A program made the translations under genes and the position numbers. Shown piece by piece: positions 45,317 through 53,675 of a DNA stretch of 64,000 nt (positions are counted from its first letter, which is position 1; each line of letters opens with the position of its first letter). The notes under the pieces are model-generated. The model was not told where the DNA came from. It ran no database searches and saw only the letters and a list, made by a program, of their open reading frames with translations. Source of the stretch: Flavobacteriales bacterium (GTDB lineage Bacteria; Bacteroidota; Bacteroidia; Flavobacteriales_F; PHOS-HE28); NCBI GenBank assembly GCA_019912395.1, contig JAIOIH010000086.1, forward strand, positions 1 through 64,000, in the 5' to 3' direction.

Positions 45317-45430
45317 AGAACCTGTTCAGGATCTCTTCGAACGCGGCCCCCGGCCTCTTTTACACCCATGCTTCGCCGGAACGAAAAATAGACTCGCCGT
45401 CCATCGCCCAAGAGATCCTGAACAGGTTCT
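45317..45430. mobile_element. MITE-like element with perfect 21-bp terminal inverted repeats
   Basis: AGAACCTGTTCAGGATCTCT and one more T at 45317-45337 is the exact reverse complement of 45410-45430, with 72 bp of non-coding sequence between them, giving a 114-bp unit. No transposase is encoded. The right end overlaps the stop codon of menE (CTA at 45429-45431 on the plus strand, TAG on the minus), so insertion may have created that stop. A target duplication is not obvious. It could alternatively be a large bidirectional terminator hairpin, but a perfect 21-bp repeat with a long spacer is more like a miniature transposable element. Confidence 0.6.
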
Positions 45431-46544
45431 ACGGCACCAGTCGGCGCACCACTTTACCGGAACCGGTCCGCAGAAAGGAGCGCAAGGCCGTGACCCTGCG
45501 GGGAAGTTCGTGTTCCGACAATACGCTGAACAAGGCCGTTAATACCTCGTCGAGAACTTCCTCCGAACCGCGATCCGTTTCCAACACCAAGGCCACGGCT
45601 TCACCCAGGCGGTCGTCCGGGAAGGCCATGAAGAAGTGCGGATAGGGGATCACCCCTGCGGTCTTCGCTTCCAATTGTTCGGGATGGATCTTCTTTCCGC
45701 CGCTGAGGATCACGTTGTCGATGCGGCCCAACCAGCGGAAGTGCGTGTCGTCCGCCAGTTCCACAAGGTCGTTGGTGATATGGGCCTTCGTGGTGAGGTG
45801 CGGCGTATGCACCACCAAACAACCGCGCTCATCGGTGCTGAAGCTCACCCTACCGATCGCGCTATAGTGGTCGCTCGGCGTGTCCCCGTTGATGCGGCGC
45901 ACCGCCACATGTGTTACCGTCTCCGTGCTTCCGTAGCCTTGGTATACCGCCGTGCGCAAGCCTTGCAGGTCCTCCTCCAACGCAGCGCTAACAGGTCCAC
46001 CGCCGAGAAGGATCGTGTCAAACTGTTCCTCCACACGGGTGCGGTCCTCCTGGATCGCGCGGTGCAGTTGCAGCGGCACCATCGCCGTGAACAGGAATCG
46101 GTCCGGGACATTCAGGTTGTCCAGGACACTTCCTCGCGGATCGATGATGTGCAGGTCCAGCCCGAGTGCCATGGCACGCACGAGCATCATTTTCCCGGCG
46201 ATAAAATCGCAGGGCAAACAGAGCAGGACACGATCGCCCTCCTCAAGGTTGAAGGTCGCCGCTGTGAGCCGTGCGCTGTTCACCAGGTCCCGGCGCGAGA
46301 CCCGGATCCTCTTGGGCGGCCCGGTGGTGCCGCTTGTGGTGGCGCTGATCGCCCTACCGCTCATCAATGAAAGTTCCAGGGCCAAATTGTAGAGGGACTC
46401 CTTCCACACCTCGGCTTTCTTACGCTTGTTCCTCAGCGCCTGAAAGTGAAGGAATGCGGCAATACCCTCCAGCTGCTTCCCGTCCAAGGTCAGGGAATCA
46501 AATGCCTGAGCGATCGTACGGGCATATTTCCTGCGTGCCGCCAT
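45429..46544 (-). CDS. menE: o-Succinylbenzoate-CoA ligase
   Basis: A 371-residue adenylate-forming enzyme that activates o-succinylbenzoate with ATP and CoA. Motifs of the AMP-binding family are present: ISATTSGTTGPPKRIRVS (P-loop-like A3), VYQGYGSTETVTHVA (A5), and FRWLGRIDNVILSGGKKIHPEQLE (A7-A8), with a C-terminal RTGSGKVVRRLVP carrying the catalytic Lys. It is shorter than E. coli MenE (about 450) because the N-terminal part is reduced, as in many Bacteroidota. The start at 46544 overlaps the menC stop by 4 bp. The stop codon lies in the terminal repeat of a MITE-like element. It is the last gene of the men operon. Confidence 0.88.
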   Translation of the reverse strand: MAARRKYARTIAQAFDSLTLDGKQLEGIAAFLHFQALRNKRKKAEVWKESLYNLALELSLMSGRAISATTSGTTGPPKRIRVSRRDLVNSARLTAATFNLEEGDRVLLCLPCDFIAGKMMLVRAMALGLDLHIIDPRGSVLDNLNVPDRFLFTAMVPLQLHRAIQEDRTRVEEQFDTILLGGGPVSAALEEDLQGLRTAVYQGYGSTETVTHVAVRRINGDTPSDHYSAIGRVSFSTDERGCLVVHTPHLTTKAHITNDLVELADDTHFRWLGRIDNVILSGGKKIHPEQLEAKTAGVIPYPHFFMAFPDDRLGEAVALVLETDRGSEEVLDEVLTALFSVLSEHELPRRVTALRSFLRTGSGKVVRRLVP

Positions 46545-47596
46545 CACATCAGTCGATCGAGCTCCCATGGCACCTCGGGGCGGTAGCGCAATTCGCCGGC
46601 TTGCACAGTGAGCGGGGATGGGATATTGTCCGTGTAGACACTGCCCGTGCCCAGCCCTTGGGGAATACCGGGCTTCAAGGTCGCTGTCCATTGGGCAATG
46701 GCATTCAAACCAATGCTGCTTTCCAGTGCCGAAGTGATCCACCAGCCGATGTTGCGCTCCTGCGCCAGATCGATCCATTCCTGCGCGGAGGCCCAGCCGC
46801 CGACCAAGCTGGGTTTGATCACGATGAGCTGGGGCCGCACATGTTCAAGCAGTTCCTTTTTGGCCAATCGGGTGTTCTGGCCGATCAGGTCCTCGTCCAA
46901 TGCGATCGGTAGTGGTGTTCCGGCACAGAGCTCGGCCATTATTTCATAGCGACCGGCCGCAACAGGCTGCTCAATGCTCTCCACTTCCAGCTCGGCCAAG
47001 CGCTCCAGCACGGGCATGGCGGTGCCGTGCGTGAAGGCTCCGTTGGCGTCCACGCGCAAGGTCAGTTCCGATGCATTGAACTCCTTTCGCACGTCAGCCA
47101 GTAGTTCCAGTTCATCCTCGATCCCGATGGCTCCGATCTTCATCTTCACGCAGCGGCTGCCACCATCGATCTGGGCTTTGATCCGCTGGCGCATGGTGAC
47201 CTTATCACCCATCCAGACCAGGCCGTTGATCGGGATGCCCGCACGACCCAAGGTGAACTCGGAAGGGAAAAGCACTTTGCTCCCGCTTGCAGCCAGGTCT
47301 TTCAAGCACTGCTCCACTGCGAACCGCACGCAGGGCACTTGGACCAGGTCACCCGTCAAGCGCTGTTCCCAGTTGGAGGTATCGCGGCACAGCTCGATCA
47401 GCTTGGTGCGCACATCGGCCGGGAACTCTGCACTGTGCCCGGGAAAGAGCGCAGCTTCCCCGATGCCACGGAGCCGTGGCCGGCTCGGGTCCCAGGCGAT
47501 CAGGTACCACACCGTGCGCTCCTGGATCACGCCCTTGCTGGTGCCCAGAGGGAAGCGCGGGTTGAGGGTAAGTTCCTTCCAAGTGGCGTGGATCAT
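46544..47596 (-). CDS. menC: o-Succinylbenzoate synthase
   Basis: A 350-residue enolase-superfamily enzyme that dehydrates SHCHC to o-succinylbenzoate. Visible active-site elements of the barrel domain are CVKMKIG (the KxK general acid/base pair), LRVDANGAF (first metal Asp), VESIEQPV (Glu), PIALDEDLIG (third ligand) and LIVIKPSLVGGW with the final Lys. The N-terminal capping domain includes WYLIAWDPSRPRLRGIGEAALFPG. Length fits the family; dipeptide epimerases share this fold, but men-operon context settles the call. Coupled to menE by ATGA; a 58-bp gap with a dispersed-repeat copy separates it from menA. Confidence 0.93.
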   Translation of the reverse strand: MIHATWKELTLNPRFPLGTSKGVIQERTVWYLIAWDPSRPRLRGIGEAALFPGHSAEFPADVRTKLIELCRDTSNWEQRLTGDLVQVPCVRFAVEQCLKDLAASGSKVLFPSEFTLGRAGIPINGLVWMGDKVTMRQRIKAQIDGGSRCVKMKIGAIGIEDELELLADVRKEFNASELTLRVDANGAFTHGTAMPVLERLAELEVESIEQPVAAGRYEIMAELCAGTPLPIALDEDLIGQNTRLAKKELLEHVRPQLIVIKPSLVGGWASAQEWIDLAQERNIGWWITSALESSIGLNAIAQWTATLKPGIPQGLGTGSVYTDNIPSPLTVQAGELRYRPEVPWELDRLM

Positions 47597-47654
47597 GGAT
47601 ATTGTGACCTCGGAAGCACAAAGGCACGGAGTTATGAAGCTCTCCGGGTTGCTC

Positions 47655-48548
47655 CTATGCTGCCAGGACCAACCCCAAAGAAAAGAGCAATGCGGTTACC
47701 AGCGTCGTTAAGGCCAGGAACTTCATGTGCGGATCCAATGCCCGAGGCTCCGTGTTCTTCATTACGAACCGCAGGTGACGGCCCATCGCGACAAAGGAGA
47801 GGATGAAGACATACTGCCACCACGTGCGGAAGTGCGTTGCGGAAAACAGGACCAAGGAGGCGAAACCGATAAGGACCAATGCGGCATGGTATCTCTTCGC
47901 ACGTGCCGTTCCCATGCGCACCACCAAGGTTCGTTTGCCATTGGCGGCGTCCCCATGGATGTCCCGCATGTTATTCAGGTTGAGCATGGCCGTGGAAAGC
48001 AAGCCGATGCCGATGGCGGGCAGGATGGTTGCAGGAACGAACGAACCGGTGTGCAGATAGAACGTGCCCATAACGCCCACGATACCGAAGAAAAGCAGCA
48101 CGCTGACATCTCCGAAACCAGCATAGCCGTAGGGGTTGCTGCCGAAGGTGTACTTCACCGCTGCTCCAATGGCGAGCAGACCGATCAACAGGAACACGAT
48201 CGTGGTCGCGGTCTCGCCCAAGGCGACAACGACCAATGCAACGCCGGATACAAAGGCCAATAGGCCACAGATCCACATGGCGCGCTTCATCGCCGCAGTG
48301 GAAATGGCCCCGCTTTGCACGGAGCGCTGCGGCCCTACACGCACCTCGTTGTCCGTGCCGTGCAGATGGTCACCCAGATCGTTCGCCAAGTTGCTCAGCA
48401 CCTGCAACAGGATCGCCGTGAGCAAGGCCAAGCCGAATACCGGCCAGCGGCATTCGGAATGGAACGCGGCCAACGCACTGCCCGTGATGATGCTGCTCAT
48501 CGCCAACGGCAACGTGCGCAAGCGGAAGGCGTGTATCCAGTGTTTCAT
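47655..48548 (-). CDS. menA: 1,4-Dihydroxy-2-naphthoate polyprenyltransferase
   Basis: A 297-residue inner-membrane UbiA-family prenyltransferase that attaches the polyprenyl tail to DHNA. About eight to nine hydrophobic helices are visible. The first Asp-rich motif appears as NLANDLGDHLHGTDNEVRVGPQR (NDxxDxxxGxD) and the second as NLNNMRDIHGDAANGKRTLVVRMG (DxxxD). The N-terminus HWIHAFRLRTLPLAMSSIITG is typical of MenA. Length is normal. It lies between menB (93-bp gap with a dispersed repeat) and menC. Confidence 0.95.
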   Translation of the reverse strand: MKHWIHAFRLRTLPLAMSSIITGSALAAFHSECRWPVFGLALLTAILLQVLSNLANDLGDHLHGTDNEVRVGPQRSVQSGAISTAAMKRAMWICGLLAFVSGVALVVVALGETATTIVFLLIGLLAIGAAVKYTFGSNPYGYAGFGDVSVLLFFGIVGVMGTFYLHTGSFVPATILPAIGIGLLSTAMLNLNNMRDIHGDAANGKRTLVVRMGTARAKRYHAALVLIGFASLVLFSATHFRTWWQYVFILSFVAMGRHLRFVMKNTEPRALDPHMKFLALTTLVTALLFSLGLVLAA

Positions 48549-48641
48549 CCTTCACGAAACGACCAATGATCGAACGCCGCGAGATGAACGACTTTCCAAC
48601 GTTTCATTCCTCTGCGCCTCAGCGTCTTCACATCCACTCAT

Positions 48642-49460
48642 CTACGGGAATTTCGGGAACTTCTTGAAATCAGGGTCCCGTTTTTCGATGAACGCATCGC
48701 GCCCCTCCTGCGCCTCGTCCATCATGTAGAACATCAGGGTGGCGTCGCCGGCGAATTCCATCATGCCGCGCTGGCCATCGAGCTCGGCGTTGAGGCCGCG
48801 CTTGATCATGCGCAGGGCCATCGGGCTGCGCTTCATCATGGTGCGGCACCAATCCACTGTTGTGTCTTCCAGTTCCGCCAGCGGCACCACCTTGTTCACC
48901 ATGCCCATGTCCTCGGCCTCCTTCGCGGTGTATTGGTTGCAGAGGAACCAGATCTCGCGCGCCTTTTTCTGGCCGACATGCCGGGCCAGATAGCTGCTGC
49001 CGAAGCCCGCATCGAAGCTGCCCACCTTGGGGCCTGTTTGGCCGAAGCGTGCGTTCTCCGAAGCGATGGTGAGGTCGCAGACCACGTGCAGCACGTGCCC
49101 GCCACCGATGGCGTATCCGTTCACCATGGCCACCACGGGCTTGGGAATCTCGCGGATGCGGCGATGCATGTCGAGGATGTTCAAGCGTGGCACGCCGTCG
49201 GCGCCGATGTATCCGCCGCGCCCCTTCACATTCTGGTCGCCACCGCTGCAGAAGGCTTTATCTCCTTCACCGGTGAGCACCACTACACCCACCTCGTTCA
49301 TCTCACGGCAGAGGTCCATCGCATCGAGCATTTCCATGGTGGTCTCCGGGCGGAAGGCGTTGTACACCTCGGGCCGGTCGATGGTGATCTTGGCGATGCC
49401 TTCGAAGAGCTCGAAGCGGATGTCGGTGTATTGTTTGATGGGGGTCCAGATGCGGGTCAT
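48642..49460 (-). CDS. menB: 1,4-Dihydroxy-2-naphthoyl-CoA synthase
   Basis: A 272-residue crotonase-fold enzyme that cyclises o-succinylbenzoyl-CoA to DHNA-CoA. Hallmarks are [36 protein letters not shown] (oxyanion hole), [43 protein letters not shown] (with the bicarbonate-site Gly pattern of type I MenB), and a C-terminal [28 protein letters not shown] tail typical of the family. Length is standard. A 52-bp gap with a repeat-like stretch separates it from menD upstream. Confidence 0.96.
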   Translation of the reverse strand: MTRIWTPIKQYTDIRFELFEGIAKITIDRPEVYNAFRPETTMEMLDAMDLCREMNEVGVVVLTGEGDKAFCSGGDQNVKGRGGYIGADGVPRLNILDMHRRIREIPKPVVAMVNGYAIGGGHVLHVVCDLTIASENARFGQTGPKVGSFDAGFGSSYLARHVGQKKAREIWFLCNQYTAKEAEDMGMVNKVVPLAELEDTTVDWCRTMMKRSPMALRMIKRGLNAELDGQRGMMEFAGDATLMFYMMDEAQEGRDAFIEKRDPDFKKFPKFP

Positions 49461-49512
49461 GGGAGGAAAGGTTTTACCGCAACGGCGCTAGGACGCAACG
49501 GGTTCGCAACGT

Positions 49513-51192
49513 TCAAGCGGAACGGAGTTTCGTGAAATATTCGCGCAGCACCTTCGGTGAGGTGAGCGCATCGGTCTTGATGTAGAGCACGGCGGGCGTG
49601 TCGTGCGGTTTGTAGAGATCCGCAAGTCCGAGCTTCAGCGAGGCTTCATCCTGCGCGGTATAGTACGGCATACCGAAGCTCTTCACCATCGCGGGGATAT
49701 CGCGCTTGTGCGGGGACTCGAACCAAGGCAGTAGTTCGGGATCCATGTCGGGACCATCGATGTAGCGGAAGATGTTTCCGCCGCCGTTGTCGATGACGAT
49801 GATCTTCAATTCCGGGGAAAGATGGTTGTTCCAGAATGCGTTGCTATCGTAGCAGAAAGCCACGTCACCGGTGATCAGTGTTGTGGGCCTATCGGTTGCA
49901 AAAGCTGCACCCACGGCAGTACTGGTGCAGCCATCGATGCCGCTTGTGCCCCGGTTGCTGAAGTAGCGATGCCCCCGTTCCCGGTCGAAGAGTTGCGCAT
50001 AGCGTGCTGCCGTACTGTTCGCCAAATGAATGTCATTTCCTTCCGGGATGTGTTCCAATAGCGCTTCGAAGACCGTGAGATCACAGAATGGTGTCGCCTT
50101 CAATATGGCCCGGTGTGCCTCACGCATCCGTGCATCCACCATGCGCCATGCTTCGCCATACAGGCTTTCGTTGCCCTTCACTTGGCCTTCCAGCTGCGCG
50201 AGGAAGATGTGCGGTGCTACGGCGAGATCGTGGGTGAGGCTTCGATAGGTGTCGTGGTAGCGCTGGTCTGCATCCACGTGCCAATGCTGTGCTGGCCTCC
50301 ATTTGCGCAACAGTCCCTTGATCCGTTTGCTCACGATGGCACCACCGAAGGTGATGAGCACATCGGGCTTCAGGTCATTCCCGTTGCTCGCATTCACTCC
50401 TTCCAGTGTCCGATCGATGCAGGTGATGAATGCCGCATCATCCAAGTTGGAGGTAGCCTCGGTGAACACCGTGAATTGCGGCAACGCAGCGAGTTGTTGC
50501 AGTTGCTTCTTCATGCCTTCGCTCCAAACGCCTTGGCCGACGAGTATCATCACCTTCAGGCTTTTCGAAAGCTGTTGCACACGCCAACCCGTATCCGGCA
50601 GCATGAAGGATTCCACCGGCACCGGGGCAATAAAACGGCTGCCTTCGGTGGCTTCCACGGTGCCATAGAGCGGCTCGTCGAAGGGCACGTTCACCTGCAC
50701 GGGGCCTGGTACCGGAAGCAGCGTGGCATCGATCGCGGCGTTGATCATGCGGCCGCAGTGCCAGCGCGATAGTTCATCCGTGGAACGGGGAAGTTGAATG
50801 CTTTTCCTCAGGTGCGGCACCAGCACATCGCGTTGGCGAATGGTCTGTCCCTCGCCTTGGTCGGTCCATTCCTCGGGCCGGTCCGCCGCGATCACGAGCA
50901 GGGGAATGCGCTGATAGAATGCCTCGGCAATGGCGGGTCCGTAATTGAGCACTGCGCTGCCACTGGTGCAGATCAACACCACCGGCTGGTGCAGCTGCTG
51001 CGCCATGCCCATGGCAAAGAAGGCGGCGCTGCGCTCATCGATCACTTGGAGGCACTGGATCTCCGGCTGTTTGCTGAAGGCGATCACCAGCGGCGCGTTC
51101 CGCGAGCCGGGGCTGATCACCGCGTGGCGTATGCCTTTCGCGGCGCAAAGCCGAGCGAGTTCAGCGGCGGAGAAATGGTCGGACGTCACCAT
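49513..51192 (-). CDS. menD: SEPHCHC synthase
   Basis: A 559-residue ThDP-dependent enzyme that adds 2-oxoglutarate-derived succinyl semialdehyde to isochorismate. The N-terminal Pyr domain shows CAAKGIRHAVISPGSRNAPLVIAFSK and CTSGSAVLNYGPAIAEAFYQRIPLLVIAADRP, including a catalytic Glu region. The PP domain has NRGTSGIDGCTSTAVGAAFA, TTLITGDVAFCYDSNAFWNNHL and the Mg-ThDP motif IVIDNGGGNIFRYIDG. Length and order are normal. The gene begins 1 bp after menF ends, so it is tightly coupled. Confidence 0.96.
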   Translation of the reverse strand: MVTSDHFSAAELARLCAAKGIRHAVISPGSRNAPLVIAFSKQPEIQCLQVIDERSAAFFAMGMAQQLHQPVVLICTSGSAVLNYGPAIAEAFYQRIPLLVIAADRPEEWTDQGEGQTIRQRDVLVPHLRKSIQLPRSTDELSRWHCGRMINAAIDATLLPVPGPVQVNVPFDEPLYGTVEATEGSRFIAPVPVESFMLPDTGWRVQQLSKSLKVMILVGQGVWSEGMKKQLQQLAALPQFTVFTEATSNLDDAAFITCIDRTLEGVNASNGNDLKPDVLITFGGAIVSKRIKGLLRKWRPAQHWHVDADQRYHDTYRSLTHDLAVAPHIFLAQLEGQVKGNESLYGEAWRMVDARMREAHRAILKATPFCDLTVFEALLEHIPEGNDIHLANSTAARYAQLFDRERGHRYFSNRGTSGIDGCTSTAVGAAFATDRPTTLITGDVAFCYDSNAFWNNHLSPELKIIVIDNGGGNIFRYIDGPDMDPELLPWFESPHKRDIPAMVKSFGMPYYTAQDEASLKLGLADLYKPHDTPAVLYIKTDALTSPKVLREYFTKLRSA

Positions 51193-51193
51193 A

Positions 51194-52309
51194 CTACCGG
51201 TCCTCGACGTTGACGGGCTCCATCAGCCGCAGCCAGGTTTGGGCCTTCCGTCCCGTCTCCTCCCACTCCATTTCCGGATCACTTCCAGCGGTGATGCCGG
51301 CACCCACGTACAGCTGTGCCCCATCGGAACGGCTGGCCCGCATGCACCGCAGATTCACGAAAAGCTCGGTAGGGCCATCGGCGTTCCACGGTCCCCAGAA
51401 ACCGGCATACAGCGATCGCGCATGCCGTTCCTGTGCTGCAATGAAGCGGAGCGCGGCATCCGTGGGCGCACCGCAGACGGCAGGCGTGGGATGCAGTTCC
51501 AGCACGAGGTCGCCCAGGAGCGTGTCCGCCAGATCGGCCTCCAGCACGGTACGCAGATGCGCCACCGGTCCGGCCTGCATCACTTCCGGTCCCCGCACCA
51601 CAATGTGCTGCAGGTCCATCCGCGCGAACGTGGAATGCACGTGGCACATCACCTGTTCCTGTTCATCCAGTTCCTTGGCCCCCCATCCCGACATGCGCTC
51701 CGGAATGGCATCACTCGGGCGTGTAGCCGCGATGGCATCCACACGTACATGGTCCAGGTCCTCATGTACCAAGCGTTCGGGGGAAGCGCCCATCCATAGC
51801 CCATGCCCGGGAGTGTGGGCCATGGCGACAAAGGTCTGTTGGTCCGCTGCCATCGCTTGCGTGAAGAGCACGGACCAATGGTCCGGGCCGAGCGGTGCGT
51901 CCATCACGCGGGAGAGGACCACCTTATCGAGGCGACGCTCGGCACAAGCTTGCTTGGCGGCATTCACCGCTGCCATGAAATCGGTGCGGAGGGTAGGCGC
52001 ATCGGCTTGTTCCGCTGTGGCGGTACTGCCCACACACTCATCCAAACCGGAAATGTCCGGGTCGATCTCGGGGAACATCAGCTCGATGTCGGACCGGATA
52101 AAGGGCACCTTCTCCCGGTCGAGGTTGAAGGGAGCGATCAAAAAGACCTGGTTCAGCCCCAACAGCAAGGTGCCATCCACGGTCTCCATCTGGGGGGTTC
52201 GCTGTGCCCAGATCTGCACCGGCTGGCCGGGCGTACGGAATGCCGCGAAGGTGAGGCGCTTCTTGATGCACTGGGCCAACGCTTTCTGCAATACGGAGGG
52301 TTCGCTCAT
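51194..52309 (-). CDS. menF: Isochorismate synthase
   Basis: A 371-residue chorismate-binding enzyme that converts chorismate to isochorismate, committing it to menaquinone. The C-terminal catalytic half shows KVVLSRVMDAPLG, HTPGHGLWMGASPERLVHED, RVDAIAATRPS, CHVHSTFARMDLQHIVVRGPEVMQAGPVAHLRTVLEADL and LHPTPAVCGAPTDAALRFI, then YAGFWGPWN and CMRASRSDGAQLYVGAGITAGSDPEMEWEETGRKAQT. The start MSEPSVLQK at 52309 overlaps the menI stop (ATGA). Anthranilate synthase-like and DHB-type isochorismate synthases share the fold; context favours MenF. Confidence 0.92.
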   Translation of the reverse strand: MSEPSVLQKALAQCIKKRLTFAAFRTPGQPVQIWAQRTPQMETVDGTLLLGLNQVFLIAPFNLDREKVPFIRSDIELMFPEIDPDISGLDECVGSTATAEQADAPTLRTDFMAAVNAAKQACAERRLDKVVLSRVMDAPLGPDHWSVLFTQAMAADQQTFVAMAHTPGHGLWMGASPERLVHEDLDHVRVDAIAATRPSDAIPERMSGWGAKELDEQEQVMCHVHSTFARMDLQHIVVRGPEVMQAGPVAHLRTVLEADLADTLLGDLVLELHPTPAVCGAPTDAALRFIAAQERHARSLYAGFWGPWNADGPTELFVNLRCMRASRSDGAQLYVGAGITAGSDPEMEWEETGRKAQTWLRLMEPVNVEDR

Positions 52310-52725
52310 GGCTTCTTCGTGATCACGACATTGGTGAGCCTGCAAACGGCAACGAGCTCTCCCTGCTCATTGTTCACCCGGATATCCCACACATGGGTGG
52401 TGCGGCCTTTATGGAGCACGGTACCCGTGGCCGTGACCAAGCCGGAGCGCACGCCTTTGAGGTGGTTTGCGTTGAGCTCGATGCCCATCACGGCGAACTT
52501 CTCCCGGTCCACCAACATGGTCGAGCCCACACTGCCCAGGGTTTCCGCGAGGGCGGCCGTGGCACCTCCATGCAACAGCCCCATGGCCTGTACGGTACGC
52601 TTGTCCACCGGCATGGTGGCCGCCAAGGTGCCGGAAGCACTGGGGATGAAGGTGATACCGAGACCTTCGACCATGGTATCCTTCCGCAAGGCGTTGGCAA
52701 AGGCGAGCTGTTCCGCGTTGAACAT
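52306..52725 (-). CDS. menI: Hotdog-fold thioesterase, probable DHNA-CoA thioesterase
   Basis: A 139-residue PaaI-type thioesterase, first gene of the men operon. The hotdog signature is MGLLHGGATAALAETLGS (His52-Gly-Gly and Glu61 as likely catalytic base), with GIELNANHLKGVRSGLVTATGTVLHKGRTTHVWDIRV forming the later strands. Being coupled to menF by a 4-bp overlap suggests it hydrolyses DHNA-CoA to DHNA, the step between MenB and MenA. The start at 52725 lies 4 nt after a TACTTTCG promoter element. It could be a general acyl-CoA thioesterase, but the operon makes MenI the better call. Confidence 0.85.
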   Translation of the reverse strand: MFNAEQLAFANALRKDTMVEGLGITFIPSASGTLAATMPVDKRTVQAMGLLHGGATAALAETLGSVGSTMLVDREKFAVMGIELNANHLKGVRSGLVTATGTVLHKGRTTHVWDIRVNNEQGELVAVCRLTNVVITKKP

Positions 52726-52729
52726 GCCG

Positions 52730-52737
52730 CGAAAGTA
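52730..52737 (-). promoter_or_regulatory. -7 promoter element of the men operon
   Basis: On the minus strand this reads TACTTTCG and is followed by CGGC and the menI ATG, the same arrangement as at the LOG gene (TACTTTCG, CGCC, ATG). It predicts a near-leaderless operon mRNA. Confidence 0.5.
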
Positions 52738-52821
52738 GCCTTGGGGCGATCTTTGACGATCGAAGATCGGAAAACCGGACGGCCCAAGGACCACTTGGCA
52801 CGTCGCACAAGCTGAGGATAG

Positions 52822-53523
52822 ATGGAGGAGAAGACCCCCAAACGCGTGTTACTGGTAGAGGACGAGGAATCGCTCCGGTCCACGTTGCGCATGAACTTCG
52901 AGCTGGAAGGCTATGATGTGACCACGGCCGTCCGTGGTGGTGAGGCCCTGGACCGTATCCGCGGTGCCCGCTTCGATGGCATCGTGCTGGACGTGATGTT
53001 GCCGGACGTGGACGGCTTCACCATCTGTGAGACCATTCGCCTGGAGGGCGACCGCACCCCGGTGCTCTTCCTTACAGCCCGCACCACGCCCGCCGACCGT
53101 GTGCGCGGGTTACGCGCCGGCGATGATTATCTGGGCAAGCCGTTCGATCTGCAGGAACTATTGCTGCGGGTGGAAAAGCTCGTGTCCCGCACGGATGACC
53201 GAACCCCTGCCTCAACCCCTTCCCAGCGTACGTTCGGAACCAACACGGTGGATTTTGAGACCTACGAGATCACCGGGCAGCGGGGCCTGAAAAAACGATT
53301 GACCCACCGTGAAATGCTGCTCTTGCGCTTGCTGACCGACCGCGCAGGCGAAGTGGTGTCCCGCGAGGAGATCCTGCAGAAAGTGTGGGGCTACGACGTC
53401 TTCCCCACAACCCGGACGATCGATAATTTCATCGTTTCCTTCCGGAAGTATTTCGAGGTTAACCCACACAAACCCAGTCACTTTCGATCCATTCGCGGGG
53501 TGGGGTACACCTTCACGCCCTGA
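52822..53523 (+). CDS. OmpR-family response regulator
   Basis: A 233-residue transcription factor. The receiver domain begins RVLLVEDEESLRSTLRMNFELEGYDV and has phospho-acceptor Asp57 in VLDVMLPDVDG, Thr in FLTARTTP and the conserved Lys in YLGKPFD. A short linker leads to a winged-helix domain: GLKKRLTHREMLLLRLLTDRAGEVVSREEILQKVWG, TRTIDNFIVSFRKYFE, FRSIRGVGYTFTP. The TRTIDNFI recognition segment resembles a Bacteroidota regulator subgroup. No kinase gene is adjacent; the orphan kinase at 25.9 kb is a possible but unproven partner. A rho-independent terminator follows. Confidence 0.9.
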   Translation: MEEKTPKRVLLVEDEESLRSTLRMNFELEGYDVTTAVRGGEALDRIRGARFDGIVLDVMLPDVDGFTICETIRLEGDRTPVLFLTARTTPADRVRGLRAGDDYLGKPFDLQELLLRVEKLVSRTDDRTPASTPSQRTFGTNTVDFETYEITGQRGLKKRLTHREMLLLRLLTDRAGEVVSREEILQKVWGYDVFPTTRTIDNFIVSFRKYFEVNPHKPSHFRSIRGVGYTFTP

Positions 53524-53626
53524 ATCTGCCCCAAGGAAGAGGCAACCTCTTGGCGCCGATAGCGTCTTACCCCCAGATCCAAGGTTCTTCCTTGATCTGG
53601 TTCCTAATCCTTGCAGGTTTGCCGCG

Positions 53627-53660
53627 CAGGGGTCCACTCCGGGCCCCTGTTCGGTTTTTT
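53627..53660 (+). terminator. Rho-independent terminator after the response regulator
   Basis: CAGGGGTCC (53627-53635) pairs with GGGCCCCTG (53641-53649) with one wobble, followed by TTCGGTTTTTT. An imperfect second hairpin (about 53574-53598) lies just before it. The 152-bp gap contains nothing else recognisable. Confidence 0.75.
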
Positions 53661-53675
53661 AAGGGGGGCCGCTCC

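Noticed and set aside
45178-45411. 77-codon minus-strand frame in the 45.2 kb gap
   Set aside because: It runs through the inverted repeat of the MITE-like element, has no homology I recognise and no promoter-like element.
45317-45430. Simple bidirectional terminator between the DUF5679 gene and menE
   Set aside because: Kept as an alternative, but a 21-bp perfect repeat with a 72-nt loop and no T-run fits a miniature mobile element better.
25875-53523. Treating the kinase at 25.9 kb and the regulator at 52.8 kb as a confirmed two-component pair
   Set aside because: Both lack adjacent partners, but distance and absence of shared regulatory signals leave no sequence support for pairing them.
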